Below are positions 27,855 through 41,200 of a stretch of DNA of 64,000 nt, one piece after another (positions within the stretch are counted from its first letter, which is position 1; every line of letters begins with the position of its first letter). Source of the stretch: Candidatus Melainabacteria bacterium (GTDB lineage: Bacteria; Cyanobacteriota; Vampirovibrionia; Obscuribacterales; Obscuribacteraceae); contig DAIDIP010000002.1 in assembly GCA_027451745.1 (NCBI GenBank), positions 1 to 64,000 on the forward strand, given 5' to 3'. The notes under the pieces are model-generated. The model had not been told where the DNA came from, did no database searches, and saw only the letters and a program-made list of their open reading frames with translations. The position numbers and the translations under genes were made by a program.

Positions 27855-27872
27855 CCCTGACAATTGTCAGGG
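27855..27872. promoter_or_regulatory. 18-bp perfect palindrome, candidate operator
   Basis: CCCTGACAATTGTCAGGG is a perfect palindrome with no loop, so it suits a dimeric DNA-binding protein better than an RNA hairpin. It sits 25 bp upstream of the kinase start and about 60 bp before the divergent hydrolase start. The regulator is unknown. Confidence 0.5.
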
Positions 27873-27933
27873 CAACGACTAAGCCTAGCATACCCAAAAA
27901 TTGTTTCTTCTATTCCCTATGGAAATGGTAAAA

Positions 27934-29004
27934 ATGAGAAAAAGACTAATAGTAACTATAGCTTTGCAAATTGCACTGATATTGTTTGGTCAATCTGTGA
28001 ATGCCTGCACCGACTTTCAAATTAAGAGTAAAGACGGGGTAATTATCGTGGGACGGTCGTTAGAGTGGGGAGCTGATATGAAATCGCAATTGCGATTTCA
28101 TTCTCGTCAAGAAAAATTTCAGTCTGATGCGCCGAGTGGTCGCCCAGGTCTTGAATGGAGATCAAAATATGGTTATGTAGCTGCTGATTGTTATGGATTG
28201 AATGTTTGTATAGACGGGATGAATGAAGAAGGTTTGTCGGTTGGCGGACTTTGGTTTCCTGGAGCTGAATATCCAAATGTTTTTCAATCAGCTACCAAAG
28301 CATTAAATGTAATTGATATGGGGGATTGGATTTTAGGTAATTTTGCTGATGTCGATGAAATGAAATCGGCATTAATCAATGTGCATGTTTGGGGAAAAGG
28401 AATGCCTCAATTAAAAGGCTCCTTGCCGACAATGCATTTTGCTCTACATGATGTTCGGGGACATAATGCTGTGATTGAATTTACCAACGGACACATGAAA
28501 GTTTACGAGAATCCTAATGGCGTTCTCACTAATGCACCTAGTTTTGACTGGCATCTTACTAATTTGCGCAATTATCTAAGCATTAACCCTGCTAATCCTA
28601 AGCCTGTCATGATTGAAGGAACAGTTCTTGCTCCGCCTGGGCAAGGAAGCGGGTTTCTGGGGATACCTGGAGATTGGACACCTCCATCCCGATTTGTACG
28701 TACTACTACAATGTTGCATTTTGCTAAACCTCCTTTTGATGCTGCCAGCGGTGTAAATCTAGCGGAACATATTCTAAATTCTGTGGATATTCCGTTGGGC
28801 GATATACGTCCTGAAGGCGGAGATTTGAGTGAAAGTGACTATACGCAGTGGATATTGATCAAAGATTTAAGCAATAAAATCCTATACTTTCGCTCTTATC
28901 GACATCTAAATCTAAAATCTATAGATTTGAAAAAAATCAATTTCGAAGCGGGTGCTTCTAACAGGAAGATTCCAATTGATAGCGAAACTTTGAAAATGGA
29001 ATGA
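27934..29004 (+). CDS. Choloylglycine hydrolase-family amidase (Ntn hydrolase), secreted
   Basis: Members cleave linear amides such as bile-salt conjugates, penicillin V or acyl-homoserine lactones. The precursor has a basic N-terminus MRKR and a hydrophobic stretch, ending at VNA followed by CTDF, so removal of the signal exposes the nucleophile Cys as new residue 1, as in secreted members. The core includes GRSLEWGADM (the family's conserved Arg and Asp region), DGMNEEGLSVGGLWFPG and VLTNAPSFDWHL with the conserved Asn. The ATG at 27934 is chosen for the signal peptide; ATGs at 27919 and 27925 are alternatives. Acyl-homoserine lactone or peptide amide is as likely as bile salt. It is divergent from the Ser/Thr kinase. 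Confidence 0.88.
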   Translation: MRKRLIVTIALQIALILFGQSVNACTDFQIKSKDGVIIVGRSLEWGADMKSQLRFHSRQEKFQSDAPSGRPGLEWRSKYGYVAADCYGLNVCIDGMNEEGLSVGGLWFPGAEYPNVFQSATKALNVIDMGDWILGNFADVDEMKSALINVHVWGKGMPQLKGSLPTMHFALHDVRGHNAVIEFTNGHMKVYENPNGVLTNAPSFDWHLTNLRNYLSINPANPKPVMIEGTVLAPPGQGSGFLGIPGDWTPPSRFVRTTTMLHFAKPPFDAASGVNLAEHILNSVDIPLGDIRPEGGDLSESDYTQWILIKDLSNKILYFRSYRHLNLKSIDLKKINFEAGASNRKIPIDSETLKME

Positions 29005-29229
29005 AGCGCAGATCTTTCAAAAAGATGGACTAAACAAAATCTCATAAAGCCTAAGGCGCGTAAAGAAAAGTAGTAATGCTTGACAAGCTTTTATTGCTTT
29101 GTTGCAAAATACGATCTCAATCATTCTTTTGCTTGGAGCAATTACAATAAGTAAATCCTGTTGCTGAATGAATAAAAATAGTCCGTACTGCTTTACAATG
29201 TGTGTGTTAATAAAAGGTGAGGAATTACC

Positions 29230-32200
29230 GTGGTCAGTAAAGACTCTTTGAAAAAGCTAATTCCCTTAGCTTTATGTTCGCTATTGGCAGTAGAACCAAT
29301 AACGCTTATTCCAACATTTGCTCAAACGACAGGAGGAAATGCTCCTGCCTTACCTATTGCTCATCACTGCCATATGCATACTGATGGTTCTATGCCTCAC
29401 TTCAACCATACCCAAGGATTTTTCATACACCATCATGCAATGGGAAACGTTGGCAATACTCCTTCGCAATTAGTAAATTCTTCAAATACTCAAAGTCATA
29501 TTGGTGCTTATCATGCTGGTTATGTTTGGCATGGTCCTCAACAGCAAGTCAACGTTGCATCATCATTTCATCATCATTTCAATCATAACGGCGTAAATCA
29601 ATTAGCTAATCAATTGTCTGGAAATGGACAAACAACAAACTTAACGCACATTTATCATCATTTTAATAACCAACCAGTAACGTTGAATGTAAATAAAAGT
29701 GATAATGGATCTTTGCTTGGTTCAGTAAATCTGAACAATAACTTTTTGAATTTAAATTTGAGTTCGAGTCAGGCAATTATCCGAGCTGATAATCGCACAG
29801 CAGTGATGATAACGGTTGGGGGACTGCTCAGCCCTGGTGGTCATATTATTGGCGGAACACAGCAAGTGATAATGCCAGGTCAAATGGTAACCGCCGCTCA
29901 ATATACTGCTATGGAACAAGTAGTTACTTCTGGACAACAAACACTTGTTTTGTCTGGACACGGGACTGCAATAAGTGGAGTAATCGCTCTTGTAGCCGGA
30001 CAAAGTATAGCCTCTTTGTCTAGTGTAGTAGTTCCAAGACATGTGGTTTTAGAAACTGTTGGATTTACTAGCAGCAATCCATTTAGTGTTAGTGGCACTA
30101 CTCAAGTACTTGGGTCTCTTTATACTTTGGAATCAAGTGCAAATGTTACTGCAGCACTCAATTCAGGATCACTTTTTGTTGGTGGTAGAGGCACGATCAG
30201 TGATAGCTTAAGATTGAGCTTCTTTAATAATGTATTTGCTGCCAGTGGATTGAATTTGGGTGTTTTAGGCACATTAACTAATCAGGGCAGTATTAGTTCA
30301 GTTGGAGCTTTAACGGTTAATGCTGGACAAATTGTCAACGTGAGCGCCCCTACTCGTCAAGCAGTAATGAGTGGGCAAAGTGTCAATTTGTACTCTGCTT
30401 CAGGTATTGTTCGAAATAGCGGTCTAATTGTAGCAAATGCTGGCAATGTCAATTTTGCTGCTCCAGCATCAAAAAATATAGCGATTAATAATTCAAATGG
30501 AACTGTTCAAGCTTTGCAGGGAGCTATTAATGTAAGAGACGCTGCATATGCCGGAAATGCAAACCAGGATCTCAGTGGAGGGAACTGGCTGTCTAAAGAA
30601 GTCAATTTGAATTCAGGCACCGGTATAGTTACAGCTAATGTAGAAAATGTAACAGGCGCAATTAATACTAATGCTGGCGAAGCTCATATTTTAACTAAGA
30701 CGGACGATTTGATCATAGGTAATACAAACCTTAGTGGTGATCCAAGTTTCTTTAATAGTAATAATGTGACTATAGCTGGAAATTTAAATTTTTCAGGACA
30801 AGACTTAGCCGTCGTAGCGGGTAAAAATATACGTACTGCTGTTGGTGCTGGTTCGATTAACACCAGTTCGGCGACTGGTAATGGCGGAAATATTACTATG
30901 GTTGCTGGCGCGAATTTTACTTCGTCAGGATCATCTTCAGGAAGTAATGATACAACTACCACGTTAACTCTTAGTGGTGGTTCAGCTACGGGTGGCTATA
31001 TCGATCTTCAAGGCAATATTAGTGGATCTGGTGTGGCAATTAATACTCTGAATTCATCTAGTACAGCATTTAGTGGTAATGGTGGCAATATTACTATGGT
31101 TGCTTATGGCGGATCTAAAGCATCATCAGGTGTAGTAAATCTGCCAAGCAGTTTGACAGTCGTATCTGGTGGAAGTGGAGCAGGAAGCAACGGCTCGGTC
31201 AGTATTTTGGCTGGAGCTAGCTCAGGTAACTCTATAAATATTGGCATGGTCAATACAACTGGCAGTAATAATGGTAGTGGCTCAATTATGCTGTCGGCCA
31301 CGACGCCTGTTATTTTCAGTGGCGCTGGGACCATGACTATTAAGAATGGTTCTATAACTAATGGCGCTTCTTTTGGTAGCATGAATTTAAATTCGGCCTC
31401 TGTTGTCGCTGGTGCTTTGACCTCCTCTGGTGGAGCGATCGTAGTTGAAGCCGGTAAAGGAATAAGAACCGGGACAATTACCAGTAATGGAGCCGGAGCA
31501 AATGGTAATGGCGGCAACATATATTTAACTGTTGCTCATAATGCTAATGCGCATTTGCAAGTAACTGGTAATTTGCAAGCTAATGGAACAGGCACCGGGG
31601 ATGGTGGCAATATCTATATGTCTTATAATGGTTCTCAAAGTCCAGCTGGCACCCTTTTTATAGGTTCTTCTAGTGCTTCCGCTAATTATGTTAGTGGCAA
31701 TATTTCAGCTGATGGTGGTTTAACTGGAGGAAATGGTGGCAGTATTAATATCACTAGTATTTCTCCGAATCCCCTGAATCCTATTACAGGTGTCGCCTTA
31801 AAGCCGCTTAATATTGCTTTGAATGGCACAATATCTGCTAATGGCACAGCTTTAGGCAATGTTAATTTTAGCGGAAAAAATATAAGCGTTGTAGGACCTG
31901 GAGCAATCAACGCTATGGTCAATAATAATAATAATGCTGCTGCGGTGACTTATAGGGTGGGTACGGGCAATTTAACTTTAGGACATATCAGTAATGCGAA
32001 CGGTAATATTAGACTAACTAATAACGCAACAAATGGAATAATATTAGCTACGCAAAATATCATTAGCGCTCATAAACTTTTGATCAACGGCGGCAAAAAT
32101 GGCAATGTGATGATTGCTAGTGGTGTTGTCCTGTCTGGTACTGCAGCAGCCGGTGCCAATGCTGTTAATGTTCGAACTCCAAATCTTTCCTTGAATGGAT

Positions 32201-35200
32201 CTATAGTTGCTACAAGTGGCAATGTAGTTGTAAGAAACACTGTTGCTGGTAGTCCGTTGACTGTCAACATGGGTGCAGGCTCATCCATAAATGCTGCTAC
32301 TGGTAATATCACGTTAAACAATGGCGCAAATGGTGCGCTTGTTATGAATAGTGGATTTGGTGATATTTCTGCTCATGCTGGTGCCGGACGAATTAGTTTA
32401 AATGCGTCTTCAACAACGATTGGAATAAATTTGCTTAGTGGCAATATTACTGGTACTCCGGGAGCGACAAACATTACGGTAGCTTCGGGGAATGTAAGTA
32501 TAGTTGGTCCTATTGATACCAATGGTCAAGCGAGTACTCTGACAAATAATGCTTCTGGCGGGTCTGTTGCCTTTAATAGTGGTACTAGTAATTTTGGAAA
32601 TCTGACAGTCAATACTACTAATACAGGTAGCGTATCAATTGCAAATGGCGCAAATGTAAACGCTGCTCAAGCTACACTTACAACTCCAACTTTTAACAAC
32701 AATGGGAACCTGACTGCTAGCCAGGCTTTGACCATTCAAAGCAATGCAGCTAATAATGTACTAGCTGTAAATTTGGGTGCTGGATCTAACCTTAGCGGTA
32801 ATTCCGTGACTTTTAATCGAACTGGGGCTTCAGCTGGGGCGATCACAGTTTCTGGTGCTAGCGGAACAATCAATGTTACAGGGGCCAATCAAGCAGCTAC
32901 CTTCAATGCCGGTCCAACTGGAGCTGTAAGTGTCAATGTCGCCACTATTAATGGGTTAACAGCCGGACAAGGAAATACTGTTAATGTCACAGTGGCTAAC
33001 GGTCAATTGATTTTGGGAAATTGGAATAGTTTTAGTACTGGTAATACAAGCATGGTCTTTACCAATTCCACCGAAAATGTGGACATACTTAGTAGTCTTA
33101 CCAGTGCTGGACAACTAACTGTAACCAGCGGTAGCTCGGGTGGTATATCAACAACAACTGGAAATCTAATATTCGGTACTTCAGTCACATTTAATGCTGG
33201 TACTCACGGCATAAATATTTTTGGTAATACTGCTGTTAGGGCTGATTCTGTTTCCGGCAATGCTGGCAATATAACCCTGACTGCTACAAATGGAGCTATT
33301 GTGCTTGGTACCGGTACTGTCAGCGCGCAAGCTCTGGGTGCAACCGGCAACGGTGGCAAAATAACTATATCAGGATTGTCATTTACTGCGAATAATCAAA
33401 TCAATGCCAATGCGACCGGTAATGGTAATGGTGGCACTATTTCTATAATCAACACCGGTGCTACTGGAGATTTAACAATAGATGGTTCTGTAGCTTTGTT
33501 TGCTCAAAGCGGACTAGCTGCAGGTAATGGTGGAACCATAACTTTAACGGCGGGGCGTAGCTTAACTATAACTTCTAATGCCACAATAAATGTAGCAGCC
33601 AGATCACCCAAGGGTACTGGTGGTGTAATTAATTTGACTAACGGAACCGCTATAAATACAGGCAATATGCAAATCAACCAGAGCCTGGTTGTAAGTAGCA
33701 GTGGTGGTAAGGGCGGACAAATTAAAATCGCTAATAATTCAACCAATGTTTTTGTAATTCAAAATGCCGCAGTTACTAATGGCATAAATGGTAGTTTGTT
33801 GGCTAACGGAGTGAGTGGCGGGACTATTAGTGTCTCAAACTCAGGTAGTGGCGGTATTACTGTTGTTGATTTTGCAAACATATCGGTAGCTGCATCTGCC
33901 GGCGCAGGCGGTAGCCTGACTTTGAATGCTAATAATGGAATTTTGACTATTCCAAGCGGCACTATTAATGTAAGTGCAACCGGCGGTAACAATGGTGGTG
34001 GCACTATAAGTTTAACTGGTTCTTCCATAGTTCAGAGTGGTGGAGCAGGCAAGACACTTTCATTAATTGCTGATGCATCTGGTACTGGAAATGGTGGCAG
34101 CATAACTTTAAAAACTACTGGTGCAGCAGGAGATATAAATCTCGGTAATTCTGCTGGCAGTATTGCTGGTATACACGCAAGAGGCGGTTCTGTTGGCTCT
34201 GCATCCGGTAATGGTGGAGCTGTAAATATATCAGCTGCACGTAATCTCACCATATCTAATCCTTCGGGTATTATAGACGTGAGCCCACGCGGTACAAATG
34301 GTAACGGTGGCAAAATTACTTTAACTAACGGCGCTGTTACGGCTGGCAATTTGAAAGTGGATGTCGATCTAATTGCTAATGGTGTAGGTACAGGTAGTGG
34401 TGGAAGCATTGTTATTAATAATAGATCTGCAAGTGCTTTTGTAATTCAAAATCCTGCAGTAACTAATGGCATAAGCGGTACCTTGCAGGCTAATGCGGGT
34501 AGCGGTGTTGGTGGAACCGGCGGAACGATATCGATTAATAATACTGGCACAGGGGGCATTACTTTAGTCAGCTTTGCAAATATATTGCTTAATTCAGGTG
34601 GGGGCGGCGGAGCCGGTGGCAGTCTTACTCTAAATGCTAACAGCGGCTTATTGACTATCCCTAATGGCAAAATTGATGTAAGTGCTAAAGGTCCAGGAAG
34701 TTATAATGGTGGAACAATCAGTCTAACTGGTTCTTCTATAGTACTAAATGGTGGCAACGGCACCACACTCTCCTTGCTAGCGAATGCTTTTGGCACCGGT
34801 AATGGTGGCAGTGTTAGTGTAAGGACTACCAGCGTAACCGGAGATATATCACTTGGAAATGCACCGAATAATTTTGCTAATATATCCGCTCGAGGAGGTT
34901 CGGCTGGATCTTTTGCTGGTAACGGCGGCACTGTCACTTTAATAGCTGGCCGAAATCTGGCTATTTCAGGGGCTGCAGGTATTATCAATGTAAGTCCATC
35001 AGGAACAAATGGTAACGGAGGTAGCATAACTCTTACATCAGGTAATGTTGCAGCAACCGGAACAGTGCAAGTCGATCAATCAGTAAATGCTGACGGTGCA
35101 GGTACTGGAAAAGGTGGCACTATCAGTGTCAGCTATAAAAATACCGGTGCCTTAACAATCGGAGCTGTATCAGGTAATAGCTACATAGCAGGAAATGTTT

Positions 35201-38200
35201 CTGCTAGTACCAGTGGGACAACAGGTGGTACGGTAAATATTGCTAATACAGCAAATGCGCCTTTACTTGTGTCTTTAGTTGGTAATATTAGTGCTACTGC
35301 CTCTACAAATTCAGGCAATATCAACTTTACTTCTAAGTCCGGACAAAGCATAAACGTTGCTGGTAATGGCAGTTTGAATGGCATTGTAAATAATAATGCC
35401 AGTGCTGCATCGGTTAACTATCAAACAACAGGCAATTTGGTTCTTGGGACTGTAAACAATGCTTCCGGTGATATTACTGCGACTACCAGTACTGGAAGCG
35501 TATTTAATACAGTGAACATACAGAGTGCTGCTGGTTTGATTTTAACCAGTGCCCCTACTGGTGGTGTGACTATTGCTAATGGTACTTCGGTACTAGGTGC
35601 TTTTGTGACGATTAATACTCCTAATTTGACACTTAAAGGCAATGCGGCAGTAAATGCTACTGCTGGCGATTTAAGCATATATAGCAATGCTATAAGCCGT
35701 GCTTTGACAATTAATGCAGGTATTGGATCGTCTCTTACCGGAGCAAATGTTACTTTTAATAGCCTGGTGAATCCTGGCGCTATTACGATGAATAGTGGCT
35801 ATGGTGAAATCGATGCTACGGATAGCAATGGCAAGGTAAGCTTCAATGGTGGCATGGGCAGTGGAGCAGCACCGGTGAATATTAATGTGAGTGCAATAAA
35901 TGGAACGATTACAGGTACTGGCAGTAATATAAGCATTGATGCAGCAAGCAATTTACAAATAGCTGGACTGACATCTTATGCAAACGGGGTTGATGCTGGT
36001 GATATTACAATAAATACCAGTGGTAGCGGACATCATATAATAGTATCTTATGCAAATGGCGGGCAGTCGATAAGCAGTGCCGGTGGTTTGACGATGACTT
36101 CGTCTAGTAACGGATGGGTTGCTTTGTATGGTGCATTAAATGTGGTGGCAAAATCGGACATAACAATAAATACGCCAGTATTAGGAATCGATTTTTCTTC
36201 GAACTTGAAATCGCTTAACGGTAATGTAAACATACAGAGTAATGCGAGCAATCATGCTTTGTCGTTCTATATGCATTCAGGAGCAGCAATTACATCTTTA
36301 ACGGGGAATGTGAACTTTAATCTATATAATTCTGGAGCGATTACAAATTCAGCAGGCTTGGGAAGCATTGTGGCTGCTAATGGCACAGTAAACTTCAATG
36401 GTGGCGTTGGTTCTAATGCTCAATTAGTGAATGTAAGTGTTGACTCAATTTCTGGAGAAATTACAGGACAAGGAAAAAATATAGTTTTAACAGTTGCTAG
36501 TGGCAACTTAAAATTAGGGACTTTAACCTCATATATTAATGCTTCTACGGGCGACATAGTTATAACTGATAATAGCGCCAATGGCATTATCACTGTATCA
36601 AACACTATTACTAGTGCTGGTGGGGTGTCCATAACAGAAAGTGGTAATAGTGGATCGTTATTCATTAACAACGGATCTAATGTGACGACACTTTCTGGTG
36701 GTACTGATGTAAGTCTGACAGCCAGGACCCTTAGTAATTATGGAACTGTTACTGCCAATCGTGACTTAATTATTGCAGCTGATGCTCTCAGTAATGTCGG
36801 TACTATGACGACGACTAGAGATTTGGATGTTTCAAGCTTTACTGTTGGAGCTCCATTGACGATAACTGCCAGTAATGGATTGGCTTTGAATGCGGGACGC
36901 GATATAAATTTTGGCTACAACAATGCAAGCCAAATCACAGTCACCGGTTTGCCAATAAATGCAGGACGATATGTTTCATTTAATGGTGGAAATAATTCTG
37001 TATTTGCATCTTCTAATTCAATTGCAGGTACTGTAATAGGTGGCGGTAGTGGTAATTTAATTGGTTCTTCATTCTGTTTGTTGAATCTTAGCGGCAATAT
37101 AAATCTTGGCGCAATGACTTCTACTGGTGGCATTAAAGTAGTTAATGGTGACAGTGCAAGTCCGCTGGTAACTATTTATGTATTGGGGACTGTATCGTCA
37201 ACCGGTTCAGATGTATCTATGACAGCTGGCATGAATGGTTCAATAGTAGTTAATGCAACCGGAAGTGTAAGTACTAATGGTGGTGATGTTATATTGCTCG
37301 GGAATGCAATCAATAATGCTGGCAGTATTTCAGCAAATAGAGATGTGTATTTAGGGAGTAATAATACAATCAGCACTGGTCCAATACATGCTGGACGAGA
37401 TTTAAATGTCTATGTTTATGTGTCTGGGCATGCTCTTTCTATAAACTCAAGCAACGGCTCATTTTTAAGTGCTGGACGCGATGTTAATTTGGGTATTTTC
37501 AACGCTAGTCAAATAACTATCACTGGATTGGCAATAAATGCTGGAAGAAATGTGTCATTCAACGGTGGAAATAATGCTGTTTTAGCTAATTTAACATCTA
37601 TTAATGGGACTGCAATTGGAGGCGGGGTTGGCAACCTTATTGGTAGCTCGTTTAATTTAAGTAATAGTTCGGGCAATATGGTGTTAGGCTCTTTGACTTC
37701 TCCAGGGATGATTACTGTACTAAATAGCGACAATACCAGCGGTACTACACATGGAGGTATTTCTGTTGTTGGAACAGTATCGTCTACAGGTGGGGCAATT
37801 AGTTTAACAGCCGGAACTAATGGCTCTTTAGCAATCAGTGCTACTGGTGCTGTACAGATAACTGGAGCCGGTAATGATATTAGTCTCACAGCAAAGACTC
37901 TAAGCAATGCTGGCAGTATAGCTGCAAATAGAGATTTGATACTCATTGCTGATAGTTTGTTTAACAGCGGTAGCATGACCACTTTTAGAGATTTGGATAT
38001 AGCCAGTCGAACAAATGGTGCGTCGCTAGTAATTAACGGAAGCAATGGTTTAAATCTAACAGCTGGTCGGGATATAAATTTTGGTTATAACAATGCTAGC
38101 CAAATTACAATTACTGGTGTACCAATAAATGCAGGACGTTATGTTTCATTTAATGGTGCTTTATTGAATGCAGTGCTTGCAGATGTGACATCCATAAACG

Positions 38201-41200
38201 GAACAGTAATAGGTGGGGGAGTTGCTAATCTAATTGGTGGCTCGTTCAATTTATCTAATACATCTGGCAACATTGTGTTAGGCGCAATGAGATCATTAGG
38301 CTCGATTACAGTATTGAACGGTGACAGTACCAGTGGTATTGGGCATGGCGGTATTACCGTAACTGATATTGTTTCTTCATTAGGTGGATCAATCAGCCTA
38401 ACTTCAGGTGCAAATGGCACATTAGCAGTGAATGCTTCGGGAATTGTAAGAACAGTGCTATTTGGAACGGATGTTACTTTGGCTGGTAAAACAGTGAGCA
38501 ATGCTGGTACTGTTACTGCCAATCGTGACTTGATTATTGCAGCAGACAATTTAAGCAATAGTGGAGTAATGACGAGCAGGCGTGATTTGGATATTTCCAG
38601 TTTCACCGCTGGTTCGCCATTAACAATAAATGCCAGTAATGGATTGGCATTAACCGCTGTACGAGATATCAATTTTGGCTATAACAATGCAAGCCAAATC
38701 ACAGTTACTGGTTTGCCAATAAATGCCGGACGATATGTTTCATTTAATGGTGGTGCTAATGCTGTTTTGGCAACAGTAACATCTATAAATGGAACTGTAA
38801 TAGGTGGAGGAGCTGCTAATCTAATTGGCAGTTCATTCAATCTAAGTAATACAAGTGGCAATATTGTATTAGGAGCAATGACGTCGCCTGGTCCAATCTC
38901 AGTGGTTAATGGTGACAATGGAAGTGGCTCTGCTCATGGCAATATCACAATAGTTGATGCCATATCATCTACGGGAAGTGCTGTTTCTATTACAGGTGGT
39001 AATAGAGGCAGTATGGTAGTTAATAACGGTGCTTTAATTGCAGGCAGTACTGTGACGCTTGTTACTCCCTACTTGAGTAATAGTGGCAATATAAGCGCTA
39101 ATGCTGGTGACTTGAATATCCAAAGTAATGGATCAGCAAATAGACTGACTATAAGATTGGGTAGTGGTTCTACATTGACTGCCACAGGCAATGTCAATTT
39201 TAACTATAACAATGCTGGCACAATCAGAATTCGTCCGCTAGGTGGCACATTACCAAATGGAACCATGTCGGCAAACAATGGAAGTGGACAAGTAAATCTC
39301 AACATAGGGTCAGGCAGAGCAAATGTAAGAGCCAGTTCTATTATCGGAACAGTACAAGATCCCAATGCTAATTTTGCTTTGCCTGTAGCTGGTAGAGTTT
39401 CAATAATTACGGCTTCTGGACAGTTGACTGTTGGTAATTTTGCTTCCACTAAGGCGATTGTGATTCGTAATCTAGGTAGTACCGGTACTGTTGTCACTAA
39501 TGGTGACTTACAAGCGAGTACAAACCTTAGAATAGCCAGCGGTGGAAATGGTTCATTGACGGTCGGATCTGGTAATAATCTAACTGCTGGAAATAGTGTA
39601 ACGCTTCGTTCGCCAGTACAAAACATAAATGGTTTTGTACTGGCCCAAAACGGCGATGTGAATCTGCAAAGCAACGGTGCCGGACACGCTCTTGTAGTAA
39701 ATATGGGACCTGATGTAGGCGGAAATAGTTCTTCGTTAGTCTCTAATAATGGTAATGTCAATTTCAATTTAAATCATTCTGGAGTGATTACCATAACCGG
39801 TGGCGCGAATAATGGGTTGATTTCTGCTGCTAATAGCAATGTGGTGCTTAATGGTGGTAGTGGGGCAATCAATACTGCAAATAAACAAATAATTGGTTGC
39901 ATTCATGTCAATGGTTCTTCTATTAATATGCAGACATGGCAAGGCGATCTTGATTTCTGCTTGGGAATCAACACTTCATCGACTTCGGGTTCGGGAGGAT
40001 CTATTTCAATTGCTGCCAACGGTGGAGCAGTTAATAGTGGTGCTATCACAACTAACGGTAGCGGTGCTGGTAATTCTGCTGGCAATATAAACATATCTTC
40101 TGCTTCTGGTATTAACGTAGGTGATATTAATGCTAATGGCAATAGTGGTGCTTCGGGTGGTGTAGTAACTATAACCACACCAGGCACTATTACTGGCACG
40201 TTTATTAGTGCTACAGGAGCTGGTTCTGGTAACGGTGGTATTTTCACCACTAGTGGACGTTTGGTTCTCAATGGAAAAGATGGTAGTGGAAACAGTCTGA
40301 CTACCAATGTAACCGGAAGTGGAACTGCTGGTAACATGATAATTCACACCACCTCGCCTCAAGAATTTGTTGTAGGCAGTGGCGCTGGTACTGGTAATGG
40401 AACTTTGGGGAATATAAGCGCCAACGGTTTGAATGGTGGCTTTATTATTCTGAAAAATGAAGTGCCAAATAGTACCCCTAGTCAGGTAATTATTGGTAGC
40501 ATAACTGCCAATGGCACCACAGGAACCGGTGGCAAAGTAGAATTAGAAGCGTTACAGCCATTAGGCGCTGGACCTTTAACGGTTCTATTTAATGGCGGAT
40601 TGATACAAGCAACTAATAATGCAAATAACCTAGGCAGAGTAGGTTTTAATGGTGGACCTGGACAAAACATAAGCTTGCTTGGCTTCGGTACTATAAATGG
40701 TGGCGAGTTTGTACACGCTGGAAACCTTGATGAATTCACTCTTGAATTTATCAATCCACCTGCTGGTACAATTATTGTGTCTCCAGGACTGGTGATTACA
40801 AATAATTTTGCGACTAATGGTATTATTCCGCAGCCAGTTGCACCAATTTCTCCAATCACACCACAGTTCCTCATATCGCAAGCTCAAGCTCCAGCTCCGA
40901 ATCCGATTGCTGATTTATCGAAAACAGCAACTGACTATACTCCTTGGGGACATTTCCGCTATCAATATTATGAGAAGATTGAACAACCTCGTTTCCATTT
41001 AGGAATTGCCTATAAGCGCAAGACTACTGCTTATATTCCAGGGACGAAGAGTTATGGCCATATGTTTGCTGGTGGCGAAGTTAATCGCTTAGTGAGCTAT
41101 GGCATGCAATTGAACAGTACTGGTGTAGCTAATTATCTTGATATAGATAGAGGTAATATTTTATTATCACCCGATAAGGATATAGTAGTTGGTACGCACG

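Noticed and set aside
29750-40900. Many long minus-strand reading frames opposite the giant gene
   Set aside because: They follow the codon bias of the plus-strand repeats (Gly/Asn/Ser-rich), give Pro/Leu/Val-rich low-complexity proteins, and lack ribosome sites and family motifs. They are shadow frames.
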